Positions 9,653-18,326 are shown, counted from the first letter of the stretch. The stretch is 64,000 bases of DNA from Bacillota bacterium (GCA_009711705.1 VENG01000015.1:1-64000); one strand, 5' to 3'. Made by a program: numbers and translations. Notes: a model not told the origin generated them from the letters alone.

Positions 9653-9852
9653 TTTTTAACCCCCTTCTCCTTAACCAGTATCCAAGGGTATCCTTGAACC
9701 GTTTATTAGCAACCGACCTATCGATTTTACTTAGTGTCGTATACATTAGTGGAATAATCGCGGGGACTTCCGGCTTTAGTCAGCCCCCGCCTGGCTAGTG
9801 TATTATTTAGTTCGATGATTGCTGCTTAAGTTCGTGAAAGCATTATCTAATT

Positions 9853-11010
9853 TTAAAATACTACGCCTTTTGCAGTGTATTGACGCTTAACACTAAAATG
9901 ATCCTTCCATTTTTTCCAGGCACGGTACCCGATAATCAGTTCTTCGTAAGGATCTCCCTCCGGCCAAACCTTTCCATATTGGGAATCATCCCATAAGCCT
10001 TTTCTCTTCCTGGCTTCTCGTTGATCAACTAACCAATCACGATAACTTTCAAAGAGAATGTGTCCGCCAGGAGAATCTAATAAGGCTGTTCGAACCCTAC
10101 CATCTTTTTCACGATACAGGGCTTCGTCTTCAGGTGTTATTTCGCAAGGCTTAACACTATTTTCATAACCTGCCTCTTCCAGTTCTTTGCCAGCTACAGC
10201 GGTAAAGACTTCCTGGTCGCGAATGCTTAGCAGCCTTTTATGGATGCCAATGTATTTATCGCTAACGGCATGTCCCAGTGGTTTGTGATCGCGAGTTTGC
10301 CCACGGGCCTGTCCAATTTCACCCTTCCAAAAGTCAAGCATTGCAGGGTCATAATCTTCACCCAGGAAATCGCAAACTTTTTGTACCATCTGCTCTGGCT
10401 GGCGTACCAGATCTTCATAGGTAATGTCCATCCAAGTGGAGCTATCAAGTTTTTCTCTCCAGGGCTTAACAGCATTCCAAGAAAGCTTCCAGCTCTCAGC
10501 AGCACAGAAAATATTAGTTGGTCCGAAAGCAGACTCGAGATAGTCTGTTGCCGCATCGCGCCCGTCCCTAACGATGAATATAAATTGGGCATTAGGGAAA
10601 CACTCCAGGATCGGTCCTACAAAATACAAGTTGTGGGGTGTTTTTTGGCCCCAGCGTGGCTTATTTCCGTTTTCCTTGGCAAAACGCTCATGCATGGCGC
10701 AATAAATCCCAGCGAAACTGCGTTCTTTTACCTCTGATAAAATTTCGTCCACCGCGTTGCGGGGATTTAAATCCATTCCCCACAGATTGTGGTTAAGCCC
10801 AAACAACATCTCATCAGCTAAAGTCCGAAGGTTTTCCTCCTGGTTTAAGTCACCGTGAGTGTACAAATAAGGATAGAAGCGTGGAAAAAGCCAACCTACT
10901 TCCGGTACCGCAATACGCTTATGGTGACCAAGCATTGCCATTAACAAAGTTGTCCCTGATCTTTCATGTCCTATAACAAATATTGGCCTCTCTTTTAAAT
11001 TAATAGCCAT
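9853..11010 (-). CDS. sulfotransferase family protein
   Basis: 385 residues. The N terminus holds the 5'-phosphosulfate-binding loop of PAPS-dependent sulfotransferases, FVIGHERSGTTLLMAML (residues about 11-27), and FIFIVRDGRDAATDYLES (about 145-162) is the 3'-phosphate-binding segment. A later region, WKLSWNAVKPWREKL then MDITYEDLVRQPEQMVQKV, is the usual dimer/cofactor face. It should transfer sulfate from PAPS to a hydroxyl or amine acceptor, which is unknown. ATG follows GAAGGGGGAATATTA. It lies between a TyrR-like regulator and an anion symporter on the same strand, suggesting an inducible system for an unidentified sulfated metabolite. Confidence 0.85.
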   Translation of the reverse strand: MAINLKERPIFVIGHERSGTTLLMAMLGHHKRIAVPEVGWLFPRFYPYLYTHGDLNQEENLRTLADEMLFGLNHNLWGMDLNPRNAVDEILSEVKERSFAGIYCAMHERFAKENGNKPRWGQKTPHNLYFVGPILECFPNAQFIFIVRDGRDAATDYLESAFGPTNIFCAAESWKLSWNAVKPWREKLDSSTWMDITYEDLVRQPEQMVQKVCDFLGEDYDPAMLDFWKGEIGQARGQTRDHKPLGHAVSDKYIGIHKRLLSIRDQEVFTAVAGKELEEAGYENSVKPCEITPEDEALYREKDGRVRTALLDSPGGHILFESYRDWLVDQREARKRKGLWDDSQYGKVWPEGDPYEELIIGYRAWKKWKDHFSVKRQYTAKGVVF

Positions 11011-11067
11011 TAATATTCCCCCTTCTTGTGAATGTTTTTTTATTCTTAAGCTTCACTCTTCAAAAGG

Positions 11068-11138
11068 AACAGCTCAACTTAATATAAGCCCACCCCCTTT
11101 AACAGCTCTTTTTCCCTTTGTGAAGCTCAAAACAGCTA
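11068..11138 (-). promoter_or_regulatory. three direct AACAGCT repeats upstream of the sulfotransferase
   Basis: AACAGCTC occurs at 11068-11075 and 11101-11108, and AACAGCTA at 11131-11138, all in the same direction. The start-to-start spacings are 33 and 30 bases, close to three helical turns. An inverted pair AAGCTTCAC/GTGAAGCT overlaps them. The region lies between the regulator and the sulfotransferase, so it could be the regulator's binding site. No sigma-54 -24/-12 promoter is evident. Confidence 0.4.
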
Positions 11139-12842
11139 TTGTTTTTGATTATCCCATTTAATGTTATATTTTTTTGCTTTTCGAACAATTGTGGGCTGAG
11201 TGACTCCCAATGCTCTGGCTGCTTTGTATGAACTACCAAAACGTTTCAGAGCCTCATTGATTAGTTTGCGTTCAACATCTTGCCGTGCTCTGTCAAGAAG
11301 AGGTAATTCTTGTTGAGTACCATTTTCAATGTCCCTTTGTATCGGAAGATGTTTTCCACGGATAATTCTTCCGGGAATCGTAACTATTGATCTTTCTATA
11401 ACCTGTTTTAACTCACGAACATTTTCAGGCCAATCGTAGTAATTCATCACACTAATAGCACCAGGAGCAAATATTTTAGCCATTTTATACTTTTTATTAA
11501 AAAACTGTAAAAAGTGATTGGCCAGAGGTGTAATGTCTTCTTGTCTTTTCCTCAACGGAGGAACTAAAATGGAGATAGTATTTAGGGTATAATAAAAGTC
11601 TTTATTAAACTCTTTTTGTTTTATTTTCGCTTCTAGATCTTTATTTGTGGCGGCAATAACACGGACATTAAGGTCACCGACTACAGTTCCATCTGTACGT
11701 TCTATTACTTGACTGTTTATTGCTTGCAGCACTTTGTTCTGAAGCAGTATCGGTAACTCTGATATCTCATCCAGAAACAATGTACCTTTATTCGCTAATT
11801 CAAACACACCAATTTTACTTTTTTTACCGAAAAGCTCAGCCTCTACTAAATCTTCCGGCAATGTGCCGCAGTTAAACCTGATAAAGGGACCTTCCGCACG
11901 CTGGCTATAAGTGTGAATAAGCCTTGCCAATACACTTTTACCAACACCGGATTCTCCAAGAAGTAATACCGGTACATCTGTCCTGGCAATATGTGTGGTT
12001 TGATCCACTATGTCACGCATAACTTCACTTTGAACAACCATCAATTCATCTTTTTCGAATTCTAGCTTACGCAAAAGCCTAAGCTCTTCTTCAATCCTTC
12101 TAGCGTTGCCCTCAGCTTTCTCTAATTTACTTTTCACTTCTTCTAGTTCAGTAACATCGCGTACGTTGCTAATTATTCTCCATATATTTCCATGTTTATC
12201 AAAGACCGGCACTGATGTATCCAGCAAGCGCTTTCCAGTTCGTGTTTGGTAGATAGTACTGTTTTTTTCACATTCGCTCATAACATGTAATGCCGCTGAG
12301 TCGGAAATATGCCCTTCTTTAACAACGTCATATACTGATCTGCCTAACAATTCCTCACGCTTAATCCCAGTAAAAGCTTCCCAGGATTTGCTGACCATTA
12401 AAACTTTTCCACTGCCGTCGAGTACCCAGATGCCGTCATTGGAGTTTTCTAAGATTGCATCTAAAACTTTGCCGGCACCTTGAAGACGTATCAGCCGCTG
12501 TTCTAAGTGATCTTCAGCGGTTACATCGACATAAGAACTTACAGCTCCTACCAAGGCATTATCCTGATAGAGAGGCAAATGGTTGGCCATCAAAATCTTA
12601 TCCCTGTGATGTTCACGACGCAGTTCCAGTGGGTCACAAGTGGTCAAAACTTCAACCAAGGGTGATATAACACCAATTTCAGTAACCGGCTTTCCAACTA
12701 CTGAATCATTAGTGAGATTGAATAACCCTTCTGCAGCCTTATTAACGCTTACTACCTGCGCCTGAGAATCAACAAGAATAATGGCATGGCTTAAAAAGTC
12801 CATCAAAGCCGTAAATTGTTCATCATTTACGAGACGCTGCAC
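11136..12842 (-). CDS. TyrR-like PAS/AAA+ transcriptional regulator lacking GAFTGA
   Basis: About 568 residues: a first PAS domain (ALMDFLSHAIILVDSQAQVV), a second PAS domain (AILENSNDGIWVLDGSGKVL to ITELEEVK), a short coiled coil, an AAA+ domain with Walker A GESGVGKS and Walker B GTLFLDEI, and a C-terminal Fis/TyrR-type HTH (SYKAARALGVTQPTIVRKA). The L1 loop that in sigma-54 activators reads GAFTGA is missing: AELFGKKSKIGVFELANKG passes straight on. TyrR also lacks it and acts on sigma-70 promoters, so this protein probably does not activate sigma-54 polymerase. The frame is open to a TTG at 12971, but GGAGGCGAGGAG immediately before GTG codons near 12842-12845 suggests the start given. Confidence 0.85.
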   Translation of the reverse strand: MQRLVNDEQFTALMDFLSHAIILVDSQAQVVSVNKAAEGLFNLTNDSVVGKPVTEIGVISPLVEVLTTCDPLELRREHHRDKILMANHLPLYQDNALVGAVSSYVDVTAEDHLEQRLIRLQGAGKVLDAILENSNDGIWVLDGSGKVLMVSKSWEAFTGIKREELLGRSVYDVVKEGHISDSAALHVMSECEKNSTIYQTRTGKRLLDTSVPVFDKHGNIWRIISNVRDVTELEEVKSKLEKAEGNARRIEEELRLLRKLEFEKDELMVVQSEVMRDIVDQTTHIARTDVPVLLLGESGVGKSVLARLIHTYSQRAEGPFIRFNCGTLPEDLVEAELFGKKSKIGVFELANKGTLFLDEISELPILLQNKVLQAINSQVIERTDGTVVGDLNVRVIAATNKDLEAKIKQKEFNKDFYYTLNTISILVPPLRKRQEDITPLANHFLQFFNKKYKMAKIFAPGAISVMNYYDWPENVRELKQVIERSIVTIPGRIIRGKHLPIQRDIENGTQQELPLLDRARQDVERKLINEALKRFGSSYKAARALGVTQPTIVRKAKKYNIKWDNQKQ

Positions 12843-13095
12843 CACAACTCCTCGCCTCCATATTTCGTGGGAATTTTTAATTATACCCAACGATTCGACA
12901 GCACTTGGAGTCATTCCTGTATTAATAAGCTGTAAATTAATGCAATTTCGCATCACCCATACATAACTCAATTATATGTGAGCAAAATGTATACTTTTTA
13001 GCACTACAGGCTGTAGAAAAGCGTAACCACTGACACTTTCTTTGATTTGAGTGTAGGTTTAAGCAATACATGACTGTATCGTCCGAGAATTCAAA

Positions 13096-13815
13096 TTAGA
13101 AAATACTGGTTATCAGTCCATAGGAGCCTGTAAACAAAAGAATTATAAATGTTATGATCCTAAATAATTTTTGATTTATCCACTTAAACGCCATCTGACC
13201 CAGGAATATACCGGCTAAAACAAGCGGTACTGATACCATTGATGACACCCAGACTTCTTTACTAGTCCCATAAGACACAATTTGCATAAGGAGACTAGCG
13301 GTGTATATAAAGACATAAAAGGCCAGAGTTGTACTGCGAAGAGCTGCTTTTTTTGTCCCATCGCCTGTAAAATAAAGTAATAAAGGCGGTCCTGGCATAC
13401 CAATACTTGTCGTGAGCATTCCAGCACTACCGCCGGCCACAAAATCTTTACCCTTTGTTTGCTTCAGTCTAAACTGTAGCATCAACAAAATTGTCAATAC
13501 GAGAATTACTGCACTGATGACTATCTTCAGCATTTGGACATCCATGTACATAAAAGCAGCAATCCCTAAAGGTATTCCAGGTATACTTCCTTTTACCAAC
13601 CTAATGAGGCGTACCTTATCAACTTCCTGCCAAATTTTTGTAATCATAACAGAGGAAATCAGAAGCGAAAGAATAATATTGATCTGAATGGCATCATGAG
13701 CTTCATATACTAATAGTAAAAAAGGCGTAGCCATTATTGAAAAACCAAAACCTGTACTTGCTTGTAAGATTGAGGCTAGGAACACAATAATGGAAGAGGC
13801 AATCCAAGCTTCCAA
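13096..13815 (-). CDS. TauE/SafE-family exporter, second paralogue
   Basis: 239 residues with seven to eight membrane segments. It has the two TauE/SafE half-repeats: LASILQASTGFGFSIMATPF near the N terminus and SAGMLTTSIGMPGPPLLLYF in the middle. It differs widely from the TauE paralogue at 6946-7662, so the pair is not a recent duplication. It lies upstream of, and on the same strand as, the PAS/AAA+ regulator, with about 125 bases separating its start side from a long leader. TTG start after GGTGGTGAAG. The exported compound is unknown; sulfite or a sulfonate is plausible for the family. Confidence 0.82.
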   Translation of the reverse strand: MEAWIASSIIVFLASILQASTGFGFSIMATPFLLLVYEAHDAIQINIILSLLISSVMITKIWQEVDKVRLIRLVKGSIPGIPLGIAAFMYMDVQMLKIVISAVILVLTILLMLQFRLKQTKGKDFVAGGSAGMLTTSIGMPGPPLLLYFTGDGTKKAALRSTTLAFYVFIYTASLLMQIVSYGTSKEVWVSSMVSVPLVLAGIFLGQMAFKWINQKLFRIITFIILLFTGSYGLITSIF

Positions 13816-14331
13816 AACACTTCACCACCAAAGAAAGTAAATTTTATACAGTATTTTTTTATAGATATTTCTTTAAAGCTAGATTAATAGTAGTTTCCAC
13901 CTCCCTGGAACCGCAGGTCCCAAATTAATACAGATCAGAATGTTTACAACTCTAACTTACGGTAGTTTTCACACCCATTCGGCTGTGCGTTAAATTCTGT
14001 ATCTTTCTTTAATTATTCTATATGTCTTTTATTCGACAAAAAATTCGGCTTACCCTTTGAGATTAAGGAGAAACCCGATACAGATATGTATTACGCCACA
14101 ACCTCAGTGTATTGGCATTATCCCTACTAGCGCACAGTGCCGAATTACATGGGATACACAGGACCATTTTTGCATCGGAGAATCAATTATCTTTGGGTAT
14201 TTATTATTTAGCGATACACCACGGTATCGAATCCCCTTAGATCGATACCGTAAAGTAAAAAAGTCATATACTATTCCGGCTGAGGAATAGCATATGACTT
14301 TTAGTAATCCTTATTAACGTTAAACGAAGTC
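13816..14331. other. intergenic region between TauE and the Crp/Fnr gene
   Basis: No gene supported. It carries two tandem hairpins at its Crp-proximal end: ACGGTATCGA/TCGATACCGT (14221-14251) and the terminator at 14257-14302. Confidence 0.5.
14257..14302 (-). terminator. terminator of the Crp/Fnr gene
   Basis: Long stem AAAAGTCATAT(a)CTATTCC / GGAATAG(c)ATATGACTTTT with a six-base loop. On the minus strand it is followed by TTTTTTAC, about 30 bases after the Crp/Fnr stop codon. A second perfect 10-bp hairpin lies just beyond it at 14221-14251. Confidence 0.8.
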
Positions 14332-15003
14332 TTAAACAACCCACTTATTCAATTTATCTGGATTAACGATGCGAATGGATCTTCCCTCATAGGCGATGGA
14401 TTGTTCTTTTTTGAAGGTGTTAAGCAATGAGGTGACTGTCTGCCTTGAGACTCCCACCATACTGGCGATTTCTTCGTGAGTAAGCTCTATATCGAGAATG
14501 ATGCCATTCGTGCCTTTCCTTCCTATTTGACTACCCATTTTCATTAATGTCCTCGCTAATCGGCCGGGAGCCTGCCAGCAAACCATTTCATGGATTAGAC
14601 CTTCAGCTTCGCGCATTCTCGACCCTAATAGCTTATTTATCTTTATACCTAAAACCGGATGCCTGCTTAACAAGTCTTCAAATTGCCTTTTAGTTAGGAC
14701 AGACATGGAAACATTACTTACAGCTCCAGCAAAACATGTACGTTCAACCTCTAGTAAAGTTTCGGCCAGCCCCATAAGATGTCCGGGACAACGAATGCTA
14801 CCCACGGTAACTTTTTTACCATCAGTTGAAAGACGGTACGTTTTTGTCCATCCTCTCTCTATAAGATAAATACGGTCTGGAATATCTCCCGCAGCAAAAA
14901 TTACCTCTCCTCTGGCATAATGTACTATGGAACCGGCTTCTCTGACTATTATCCTTTCAATATCGTCTAAAATTGGGTTTAAAGTTAATTCAAATGGCTC
15001 CAC
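14332..15003 (-). CDS. Crp/Fnr-family transcriptional regulator
   Basis: 223 residues: a cyclic-nucleotide-binding-type beta-barrel (GEVIFAAGDIPDRIYLIERG, residues about 32-51), a dimer helix, and a C-terminal winged helix with recognition helix LTHEEIASMVGVSRQTVTSL. The barrel lacks the Arg/Ser pair of cAMP-binding CRP, and no N-terminal Cys cluster of FNR type is present, so the effector is unknown. The Clostridial relatives often sense redox state, small aromatics or CO. The start is GTG eight bases after GGGAG. Two tandem hairpins end the gene. Confidence 0.88.
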   Translation of the reverse strand: MEPFELTLNPILDDIERIIVREAGSIVHYARGEVIFAAGDIPDRIYLIERGWTKTYRLSTDGKKVTVGSIRCPGHLMGLAETLLEVERTCFAGAVSNVSMSVLTKRQFEDLLSRHPVLGIKINKLLGSRMREAEGLIHEMVCWQAPGRLARTLMKMGSQIGRKGTNGIILDIELTHEEIASMVGVSRQTVTSLLNTFKKEQSIAYEGRSIRIVNPDKLNKWVV

Positions 15004-15175
15004 TAGTTATACTCCCTTTCTGCATGCATGGTAACCCAGCCAATTGTCATACTGATCTGGAAAATATTAAAATTTCCCCAAAACAATAGGTATTGTATCC
15101 CTGTTGACTCGAAAAATCAATAGAAAATTCTTTACCGAGGTCAAGAGTTCTGACTAACTACTTACTTATCATTAA

Positions 15176-15258
15176 GCCCTGCACGGCTTAGAAGAGCATA
15201 TAATACAGGTTGAAGAAGATATATTGAACGAACTTCCTCCCTGCGAAAATGTCGGAAC
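15176..15258 (+). repeat. truncated copy of the yifB 5' end (copy b)
   Basis: About 80 bases match codons 7-33 of the yifB gene at 41536 with scattered changes (GCCCTGCACGGCTTAGAAG onward, ending TGCGAAAATGTC). The match stops at the same place as in copy a (26347), and the non-yifB sequence beyond the junction (ACGTCCAAACACAAAA) is also shared. This copy is more diverged. Confidence 0.75.
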
Positions 15259-15289
15259 GTCCAAACACAAAAACCCGGCTAAGCCGGGT

Positions 15290-15436
15290 TTAGCCATCTG
15301 GTATCCTGTCTAGATCTTCTAAATCTTGAGCTTTAACACTACGAAGATCTTTTGAATCCTGAACCCTGAATTGTTCTGATTTCACTAGTCGAAATTCCTC
15401 GGCCTTCCTCCTACGAATATCTATTGCCTTGACCAT
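15290..15436 (-). CDS. 48-aa paralogous small protein of unknown function
   Basis: Begins MVKAIDIRRRKAEEF and ends LEDLDRIPDG: strongly basic N terminus, acidic C terminus, no Cys, no membrane segment. It has a clear GAGGAG site before ATG, and its stop codon merges with the terminator hairpin AACCCGGC/GCCGGGTT, so it looks like a compact self-contained gene. A second intact member lies at 18038-18187 and aligns end to end (KAI.LR.RKA.E.R.VKS.Q.R, then S.D.RSVKA.DLE), and a decayed one at 6555-6628. I recognise no family. The even spread of substitutions with preserved frame points to selection on the protein. Confidence 0.7.
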   Translation of the reverse strand: MVKAIDIRRRKAEEFRLVKSEQFRVQDSKDLRSVKAQDLEDLDRIPDG

Positions 15437-15610
15437 TGCCACACTCTCCTCGTATTTAAAGTTTACTTTTATGTTTTCCTATAGCTTTTTCTTCTATTAA
15501 TTATCTGAAATAAACAATATATTCATTACCTGCCAACTTGATACAGGAATAGCAGTTTTACACAGAGAATATTTAGAGAACTTTAATTTTCCTAAAAGAG
15601 GTGTTTAAAA

Positions 15611-16057
15611 ATGGAATATAATAATGTATTGCAACATCTTGCTCCCTGTGGTCTGGATTGTGTGAGATGTGCCGATTATGAACACGGGGAAATAAAACAA
15701 TTAAGTTCACGGCTTATTCAAATACTGGGTAATTATAGGAGGGTAGCAAAAATAAAAAATGAAAATAAACCTATTTTTAGCGGTTACTCTCAGTTTGAAG
15801 AAATCCTAACTTCTTTGTCAAATGGTTCATGTAGCGGATGTAGAGGTCAAAATGTGCTATGTCCGATAACGACTTGTTTCGCTAAAACCTGTCATAAAGA
15901 GAAAAACGTTGATTTTTGCTTTCAATGCAATGAATATCCTTGTGTAAAACAGTTTACCGGTCGTTTAAGGGAACGCTGGAGATATATAAATGACCGCATG
16001 AAGGATATTGGCGTAGTCGAATATTATTATGAGCAGGTTAAGTTACCCCGATATTAA
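15611..16057 (+). CDS. DUF3795 domain protein (Cys-rich)
   Basis: 148 residues with the DUF3795 layout: LAPCGLDCVRCADYEHGEI at the N terminus, a middle GSCSGCRGQNVLCPITTC motif, and FCFQCNEYPCVKQF near residue 110. The eleven or so cysteines in CxxC-like pairs suggest metal or iron-sulfur binding. The function of the family is not known. ATG follows AAAGAGGTGTTTAAAA. It stands alone between the small-ORF module and a terminator at 16180-16212. Confidence 0.85.
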   Translation: MEYNNVLQHLAPCGLDCVRCADYEHGEIKQLSSRLIQILGNYRRVAKIKNENKPIFSGYSQFEEILTSLSNGSCSGCRGQNVLCPITTCFAKTCHKEKNVDFCFQCNEYPCVKQFTGRLRERWRYINDRMKDIGVVEYYYEQVKLPRY

Positions 16058-16179
16058 AAGTTATTATTAACCGCTTAAGCAGGCATTCGTTTTTTTATAC
16101 CTTTTGGACTTGATTGCACATTTTTGACAATGCCCGCAGTAAGTTAAAAATTCGCTGCTGCATATTTTAGATGTACAGC

Positions 16180-16212
16180 AAAAACCTACCCTCTTTCTTT
16201 GGGCAGGTTTTT
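16180..16212 (+). terminator. terminator hairpin downstream of DUF3795 gene
   Basis: AAAACCTACCC and GGGCAGGTTTTT pair imperfectly around CTCTTTCTTT and end in a T-run, about 120 bases after the DUF3795 stop. Confidence 0.65.
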
Positions 16213-16337
16213 CATGTTATACATGTCCAATTCGTAAATTACTGATATTTTCTGGGTTGAAAGATAGTATCTGATTCTTAATCATGATTCGGTCGGGATC
16301 GAGTGAAAAAGGTCTTAGGTACCAAATAATAAACAGA

Positions 16338-16731
16338 TTATTCCACAACCTTGTAGCCAGCCGATTTAAGGGAAGGTCGCGTATAAATGAAAATCATCTC
16401 CATGGGTTCGTCGAATGGATTATAAAACCAATGAACCGCCCCCCCGAGGAATAAACATAGTATCTCCTTTGCCCATCTCCATTTCCATATCATTAACCCC
16501 ACTCATCCCTCTGCCGGATAGGACATAGATTACTTCCTCGGCATCCTTATGTATATGCTTCTTATGTACAGATGTTTTTGCCTCAAATCTACATTGTGCA
16601 AAGGTTATATCTTCCGCACCAACAGTATCTTTGTCTATCAGAACAACCCTTGTCGCATTATCTAAATCCTTAATCGGCTCATTTCTACCATTCTTAAGAG
16701 TCATTAGATATTTGCTATTAGTATTCATCAT
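16338..16731 (-). pseudogene. cupin-domain protein with G-run frameshift
   Basis: A small single-domain cupin. The first motif is HKKHIHKDAEEVIYVLSGRG, and GKGDTMFIPRG belongs to the second. In the run of seven G (C on the plus strand, 16439-16445) the frame is lost and stops at 16420. Removing one G restores PRGAVHWFYNPFDEPMEM and a natural end ...AGYKVVE at TAA 16338-16340, including the missing motif-2 histidine. The gene is therefore either broken by a homopolymer slip, phase-variable, or a sequencing error. Metal-binding His/Glu residues are otherwise intact. ATG follows AAAGGAGATAAA. Confidence 0.75.
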
Positions 16732-16918
16732 TTTATCTCCTTTCCTTATTTTTCGCCACCGCTTTTCGTCGAGAAATCGTCACAGTTAGAGCAGTACAGG
16801 GCTATTAATTCTGTAACTTTCTTTACGCAAGTTCAAAATCCTCCCCAATAAGATACTTTAACTTTTTTTATAAAAACTGCAGCCTGACAGTCTCCCACTG
16901 GGATGGTTCTCAAAGGGT

Positions 16919-17590
16919 TATGAATATGCGGGTGATAGTGTAAATCCTGTGCCCATGTATGCAGCAGAGAAAAAAAGCCAATCTGTGCGCCTAAGTATTT
17001 TTGTCCTGCGAAAGCTCGGAAAGGGTTTCGGCAACAGCCTTATACATCAAACCATAAAGCAGTTCCCGTTTTTGATAAATCAATGACTGTAGCTCTTGCG
17101 GCATTGTAAATACTACATAAAAATAGGGGGCATTTAGTATATCTTTGCTCCTTTTATCCACCAAAATGGCTCTGTTGATGCCCTGGCACTTAGGACAGTG
17201 CCGGTTACGGCATGAATTGTAGTGCACGATAAAATAACCACATTCTTCGCATTCACTTGCATTGCCACCTAAAGCTGCAGTTCTGCAGCCCATGTTGTCT
17301 CTACTGGCCTTGGCTTGCTGTGTCCATTCCTTGTCCAGTATGAGACTATAGAAAAGCCTGACGCTGGAAATATAGTTGTTAATGGTTTCAGCCGAAAGGC
17401 CTTTGTCATTTTTTAGATGAAGGATGTATTGTTGTATGTCTCTAATTTCAATGTCTTCTAAGCGTTTGTGACGGTTGTCCTGGATAAAATCCATAAATGC
17501 CAAGATTCTGCGCAAATATGATTCTTGTGACGATTCAGGAGCTTCTTTAAGTTCAAAGTACAGTTCAATTTCTTGTTTATAGTGATCCAT
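16919..17590 (-). pseudogene. chimeric remnant: integrase SAM-like domain fused to IS91-type transposase
   Basis: Residues 1-90 are the N-terminal core-binding (SAM-like) domain of a tyrosine recombinase (ESYLRRILAFMDFIQDNR, GLSAETINNYISSVRLFYSL). Without its catalytic domain the frame continues directly into the zinc-binding N terminus of an IS91-family transposase (CEECGYFIVHYNSCRNRHCP, then KCQGINRAIL). A lost A near 16996 breaks the frame; the shifted frame reads KYLGAQIGFFSLLHTWAQDL then HYHPHIH, the HUH metal motif, and then the similarity ends at about 16919. Elements with a recombinase beside an IS91 transposase are known; here the middle has been deleted in frame. Confidence 0.75.
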
Positions 17591-18037
17591 GGAATTACCT
17601 CCTGATTTTTTATTGATCGTCTAGAGTCTACTGCGATAAGGAGGTAGGGGGAGCCCTCGCTGTTCTTGTAGTCGGTATTTGGGTTTGTGTCGGTAGCTTA
17701 AACCATGGTATAATTATAAAAGAAAAGTATGCTTCCTTCCTTGGTTTGTTTGGTTTTGGCGATTAAACAATACCACAGGAAAGGCATACTTTTCGTTTTT
17801 TTGTCATTTATTCTAAGGTAAAGTTATACATTAACCATCGCGAAGCGGTTTCGTTCTTCTTGTGGCATGTTAAATTGTGCCCTCGGGTCTTTTGTTTTAG
17901 CCGAAAATGTCCTCTCAGAGTTATATATCCCGGAGAGGACATTTATTATAAGGAATCATTTAGTAAATCATCAATGTGTCGCTAAAGGAAAGGGTTACAG
18001 TCGCGCCTTTATAATTCTAGCGGCCTGAGCCTAAGTA
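17591..18037. other. intergenic region with two large hairpins
   Basis: No gene seen. GAAAAGTATGC (17722-17732) pairs with GCATACTTTTC (17784-17794) and is followed by GTTTTTTTG. AAATGTCCTCTC (17905-17916) pairs with GAGAGGACATTT (17933-17944). The first may be an insertion-sequence end or a terminator, the second a terminator-like hairpin. Confidence 0.5.
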
Positions 18038-18187
18038 TCAGAAGCTGTTTGGCATCTTATTTTCTTCTTCTAAGTCTTCAGCTTTAACACTTCGAATATC
18101 CGCTGAATTAGTACTCCTCAATTGGTCTGATTTTACCGGACGCAATTCATCGGCCTTTCTCTTACGAAGCCCTATTGCCTTGGCCAT
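18038..18187 (-). CDS. 49-aa paralogous small protein of unknown function
   Basis: Begins MAKAIGLRKRKADELRPVKS and ends EEENKMPNSF. It has a clear GAGGAG site before ATG. Charge layout is basic first, acidic last, and it aligns without gaps over about 45 residues to the small protein at 15290-15436. Unlike that copy it is not followed by the CCCGGCTAAGCCGGG hairpin and has no yifB-derived sequence next to it, so it may be the parental locus or an older insertion. It reads away from, and does not overlap, the multicopper-oxidase genes. Confidence 0.7.
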   Translation of the reverse strand: MAKAIGLRKRKADELRPVKSDQLRSTNSADIRSVKAEDLEEENKMPNSF

Positions 18188-18326
18188 TGTATTACTCCTC
18201 ATCGATTTACTCTATGTTTCCCTATAGCTTTATCTTCTATGATAAAGTACCTTTCTGACGTCCTACAAAACCGGAAATCACTCAAGTCGGAAAAAAATAA
18301 TCCACAGTGAAATCCCTAATATTTCT

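Noticed and set aside
11011..11135. Sigma-54 promoter for the sulfotransferase gene
   Set aside because: No TGGCAC-N5-TTGC element found, and the adjacent activator lacks the sigma-54 contact loop.
14057..14290. 77-codon plus-strand frame between TauE and Crp/Fnr
   Set aside because: It runs through two hairpins including the Crp terminator and has no ribosome site.
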